A DNA stretch of 43,348 nt from Candidatus Avimonas faecium (GTDB lineage: Bacteria > Bacillota > Clostridia > Oscillospirales > Acutalibacteraceae): NCBI GenBank assembly GCA_904419005.1, contig CAJFQI010000016.1:1-43348 (forward strand), in the 5' to 3' direction. A program made the position numbers and the translations under genes. Under the pieces are notes generated by a model, which did no database searches, was not told the origin of the DNA, and worked only from the letters and a program-made list of their open reading frames with translations. This document shows positions 41,205 through 43,348 of the stretch, piece after piece (within the stretch, counting starts at the first letter, position 1; each line of letters opens with the position of its first letter).

Positions 41205-41459
41205 ATGAAAGCAGTAGGAATTTCCCGAAGAATTGATAGTTTAGGCCGTATTGTTCTACCAATTGAGATGCGTAACCGCCTCGGAATAAAGGAAGGAGAA
41301 GCCCTGCAGATCCTTCAAAAAGAAGATTGTATAGAAATACGGAAAGAAGATAACAAGTGTGCAGCATGCGGTAAAACGGATGAGGAGGGACTTTTTGAAT
41401 ACGGGAGATTGCGCCTATGCCGCCAGTGCGCTAAAAAAATTGGCGAAATGGCAAATTAG
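41205..41459 (+). CDS. AbrB/SpoVT-like regulator with C-terminal zinc-binding pairs
   Basis: 84 aa. The N-terminal AbrB fold is clear (VGISRRIDSLGRIVLPIEMR then NRLGIKEGEALQI), a swapped-hairpin dimer that binds AT-rich DNA. Two CxxC pairs follow (CAACGK and CRQC), a small zinc ribbon that occurs in some AbrB relatives. ATG 41205 with AAGGAG 9 nt before it is chosen over TTG 41199, which is too close to that site. It is intact, in contrast to its neighbours on both sides, and may regulate element genes. Confidence 0.85.
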   Translation: MKAVGISRRIDSLGRIVLPIEMRNRLGIKEGEALQILQKEDCIEIRKEDNKCAACGKTDEEGLFEYGRLRLCRQCAKKIGEMAN

Positions 41460-41498
41460 GCATCCCTGGATGGATATATAAATAGGAGTTTATTTCGT

Positions 41499-41836
41499 AT
41501 GACAGTTGTTGAACATATGAAATTCAGCATCCTGGAATTGATGATATTATCCCTGCTAAAAGAAAAGGAGAAAACTGTATCGCAACTTTGTCTGGAATTG
41601 GGCAAGCCAGCCCAGGAAGCACATACCGTTCCAAGGGAATCGTATTATCGCATCTCTTTGGACTTATGAAAATGGGATTCGTTGCAAAGCGGAAAAAAAA
41701 GGTGAATGGAAAGATCGGTCATATCTATTATCATTTATCTGATCCCGGCAGAAACTATCTGGAGAACATGATAACAGAAGCCTTGCCATTATGCGATTAT
41801 ATGGCGGGGGTGTTGGCAATGGAAAAGGAAAAATAA
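41499..41836 (+). pseudogene. PadR-like regulator, frameshifted
   Basis: From ATG 41499 (AGGAG 10 nt upstream) the frame reads MTVVEHMKFSILELMILSLL, typical of winged-helix PadR-like starts, and stops at 41670. A second frame continues the wing and C-terminal part (LFGLMKMGFVAKRKKKVNGK, IYYHLSDPGRNYLENM) to TAA 41836. The frame is lost between about 41590 and 41650. A single-base error or mutation explains it. It would have been about 112 aa and probably controlled nearby element genes. Confidence 0.6.
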
Positions 41837-41851
41837 AAAGGTTGGTTGTAT

Positions 41852-42655
41852 ATGGATATGAACGCGGAACTGATGAAGGTGCTGATTGCGGAAAGTGGCA
41901 AGTTGTTAGGGGATGTTGAATGCGAAAGCACTGATTTATCCGCAGTATATTTCGTATGTTGCGGAATGGATGAAGGCTATGCCGTGCTAAAAAATGCAAT
42001 GGGCGACCTCCTTCCACCCAAAGCGTTTGAGTTTGGCATCCCGATTGCTCATAATAGGATATATCTCTTTATGGAGGAAAGTAAAGAGATTGTGGGATAT
42101 GCTCTTGCTAAAAACAGATTGCTCAATGAACGCCCTCAAACGGTAGAAACCTATGAGGAAACCCGTGCGTGTTTATGCTGCTGCAAAATGGACTATCCGG
42201 TATGTTTCGGTCAACTGCCTCCACCAAGCGTTATCAATGAATTGGATATAGTAGAAGATTTCGTTATGGTAGACAACGGTCTGTATTTCGTGCTGTCGTC
42301 CAGCGACGAAACATTATTTGCGGTTCAGAAATATATGGCTGAGCCCTATTTAACCATACCGGCTTTTCAATATGGATTCCCACAGGGCTCTATGGTAGAC
42401 TATTTGTTTTTCCATTGGCTGGAGTTTTTCATTCCCTTATATGACTTCTGCGTTGTATGGGAAAACGATAAGGTCAAACCGTTTATAGCCGATCAGCAGC
42501 TTATGCTGGCATATCTTAACAGGGAAAAGCAATCCTATGTACGAGAGTACAATGCTCTTTCATCTGATGGTACATATATACCCAAGGTGGAGGCAGATAG
42601 CCAAAACTATGCCGATGCCCTGAACGCTAAATTGCTTCCCTGGCTCCATTCCTAG
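41852..42655 (+). CDS. Hypothetical protein of the element
   Basis: 267 aa, soluble, mixed alpha/beta, not recognised. Notable are a Cys-rich spot (ACLCCCKMDYPVCF, about 106-119) and many aromatic residues (YLFFHWLEFFIPLYDF). There is no signal peptide or membrane helix of full length. ATG 41852 is preceded by a weak AAAAGG about 10 nt upstream; a TTG at 41846 is the alternative. It follows the PadR-like gene by 15 bp and ends at the terminator at 42692. The frame is open and intact, so it may be functional, in contrast to its upstream neighbours. Confidence 0.55.
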   Translation: MDMNAELMKVLIAESGKLLGDVECESTDLSAVYFVCCGMDEGYAVLKNAMGDLLPPKAFEFGIPIAHNRIYLFMEESKEIVGYALAKNRLLNERPQTVETYEETRACLCCCKMDYPVCFGQLPPPSVINELDIVEDFVMVDNGLYFVLSSSDETLFAVQKYMAEPYLTIPAFQYGFPQGSMVDYLFFHWLEFFIPLYDFCVVWENDKVKPFIADQQLMLAYLNREKQSYVREYNALSSDGTYIPKVEADSQNYADALNAKLLPWLHS

Positions 42656-42691
42656 ACAGATACGGTATCGGGGTAAGAGATTGTTCAGAAG

Positions 42692-42719
42692 AAAAAGGAC
42701 CGCGTACGCGGTCCTTTTT
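42692..42719. terminator. Bidirectional intrinsic terminator
   Basis: AAAAAGGACCGCG pairs with CGCGGTCCTTTTT around a tiny loop (42692-42719). It closes the unit ending at 42655. Confidence 0.9.
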
Positions 42720-42858
42720 CTTCATCAATATTCTGTGAGTGGTACTATAAACTACGCGTCCACCTAACCCGCTGCTTTCGTCAATACGATGATCAAATAT
42801 TGAAAAGCAGAAATCGCATGCCGCTGTTGTAATCTGCTCATCAGAACCGTATATAATT

Positions 42859-42930
42859 AGCAGCTCCAAAAAGCATACTTTTTGAAGCTGCTAAAATCGT
42901 GCATGCTTTCTTTATCAAAAAGCATACTTC
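42859..42930. repeat. Hairpin and repeated AAAAAGCATACTT before the recombinase gene
   Basis: AGCAGCT at 42859-42865 and AGCTGCT at 42886-42892 bracket CCAAAAAGCATACTTTTTGA, giving a 15-bp stem with one mismatch. AAAAAGCATACTT occurs in it (about 42868-42880) and again, about 50 bp on, at about 42916-42928. A repeat next to a serine recombinase gene could be a recombination or operator site. The other sequence in 42720-42981 shows no gene. Confidence 0.45.
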
Positions 42931-42990
42931 TATGTTTTTGAGCATTATCAAATCTATTCAGGGATTTTTGAGAGAGAAAGGATGTTCAAT

Positions 42991-43348
42991 GTGGCGGTAT
43001 ATGGCTATGACCGAACCAGTACAAAGGAGCAACACCTCGATCGCGGAATTTCGGAAATCAAGAATTTCTGCCAAGAGCGGCGGATGGTACTCACCGATAT
43101 TTTTACCGACCAGCAAACCGGCCGGAACTTTGAACGACCGGAGTACCTATTCCTTCGGAAACGCATCCAGCCAGGCGATATCCTCATTATCACTGAAATC
43201 GACCGGTTCGGCCGGAACAAGGCGGAAATTCTAAAAGAACTGCAATATTTTGAGGAACGTCATGTCCGGGTTATGATCCTGGAGATCCCCACCACGCTGA
43301 CCGATCTCTCTGGAATCGACGATAAATTTGCCAAATATGTCGTTGAGA
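42991..43348 (+). CDS. Serine recombinase, resolvase/invertase family (partial)
   Basis: The frame is open to the right edge, about 119 residues. The N-terminal catalytic domain is evident: YGYDRTSTKEQHLDRG with the nucleophile Ser10, DIFTDQQTGRNFERPEY, and the arginine motif ITEIDRFGRNKAEIL. Usual relatives read YxRVSTxxQ and LDRLGRN, so this is a normal member. GTG 42991 is chosen since GAAAGGA lies 8 nt upstream; the ATG at 42982 would leave no spacing. The DNA-binding end is outside the window, so small resolvase versus large integrase cannot be decided. It may act on the repeats at 42859-42930. Confidence 0.9.
   Translation, partial: MAVYGYDRTSTKEQHLDRGISEIKNFCQERRMVLTDIFTDQQTGRNFERPEYLFLRKRIQPGDILIITEIDRFGRNKAEILKELQYFEERHVRVMILEIPTTLTDLSGIDDKFAKYVVE

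Noticed and set aside
42899-43234. Plus-strand open frame of about 111 codons
   Set aside because: Overlaps the serine recombinase in another frame. The recombinase has catalytic motifs and a ribosome site; this frame has none.

Overview
The window reads as a high-GC, Gram-positive Clostridia chromosome (Oscillospiraceae-like), interrupted at its right quarter by a lower-GC mobile element. Support for this: strong AGGAGG-type ribosome sites, frequent GTG/TTG starts, diacylglyceryl-Cys lipoboxes, an NPDTG cell-wall sorting tail, sugar ABC importers without their own ATPase, and conjugation genes of the kind found in gut Firmicutes. This is inferred from gene content only; no marker gene for taxonomy is present.

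Left part (1-8396): the last codons of a Thr/Ala-rich protein, then a sugar-catabolic block. A ROK repressor (+) is divergent from a glycyl-radical activating enzyme and a glycyl radical enzyme (-). These are followed, beyond a terminator-like hairpin, by an FGGY kinase and a class I mannose-6-phosphate isomerase. A 15-bp palindrome sits just downstream of the activase -10 box. The glycyl radical enzyme has the catalytic Cys and C-terminal Gly but an unusual motif around the Gly. It is probably a lyase or dehydratase acting on a phosphorylated sugar or polyol, substrate unknown. To the right lie a structured leader and a tiny Cys/His-rich protein.

Middle part (8528-29969): fourteen minus-strand genes, tightly packed and often overlapping, apparently one carbohydrate acquisition locus led by an AraC regulator. 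It has two ABC importers: one with a lipoprotein binding protein plus permeases, and one with a 938-aa binding protein fused to carbohydrate-binding-like domains plus permeases. It also has a 943-aa surface SGNH hydrolase with three copies of a beta-sandwich module, an NHL-propeller/TPR membrane protein, a YIP1 membrane protein, a DUF5696-like lipoprotein, a 1064-aa lipoprotein with a possible glycosidase barrel, a membrane-anchored binding protein and a nucleoside-hydrolase-family enzyme. The run from the fused binding protein to the DUF5696-like protein looks like a module whose function is not established. I regard it, with the divergent glycyl radical enzyme, as the most interesting undescribed biology here. 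A sugar MFS transporter (+) follows.

Right part (about 32393-43348): a 45-bp 3' fragment of tRNA-Arg(ACG) marks the left attachment site of an integrated element. Inside it are 11-bp-phased TGTTAGCA repeats, two accessory genes with an HTH or regulatory look, an RloA/RloB (AbiL-like) defence pair on the opposite strand, and a shortened conjugation operon (VirB2-like, a hypothetical, VirB6-like). A truncated conjugation gene runs directly into a truncated sigma factor. After it come several frameshifted genes (DUF4367-type, a secreted protein, a Spo0A-C-like protein, PadR), an AbrB-like regulator, and the start of a serine recombinase cut by the window edge. The element appears partly decayed. 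No rRNA, intact tRNA or CRISPR array was seen.
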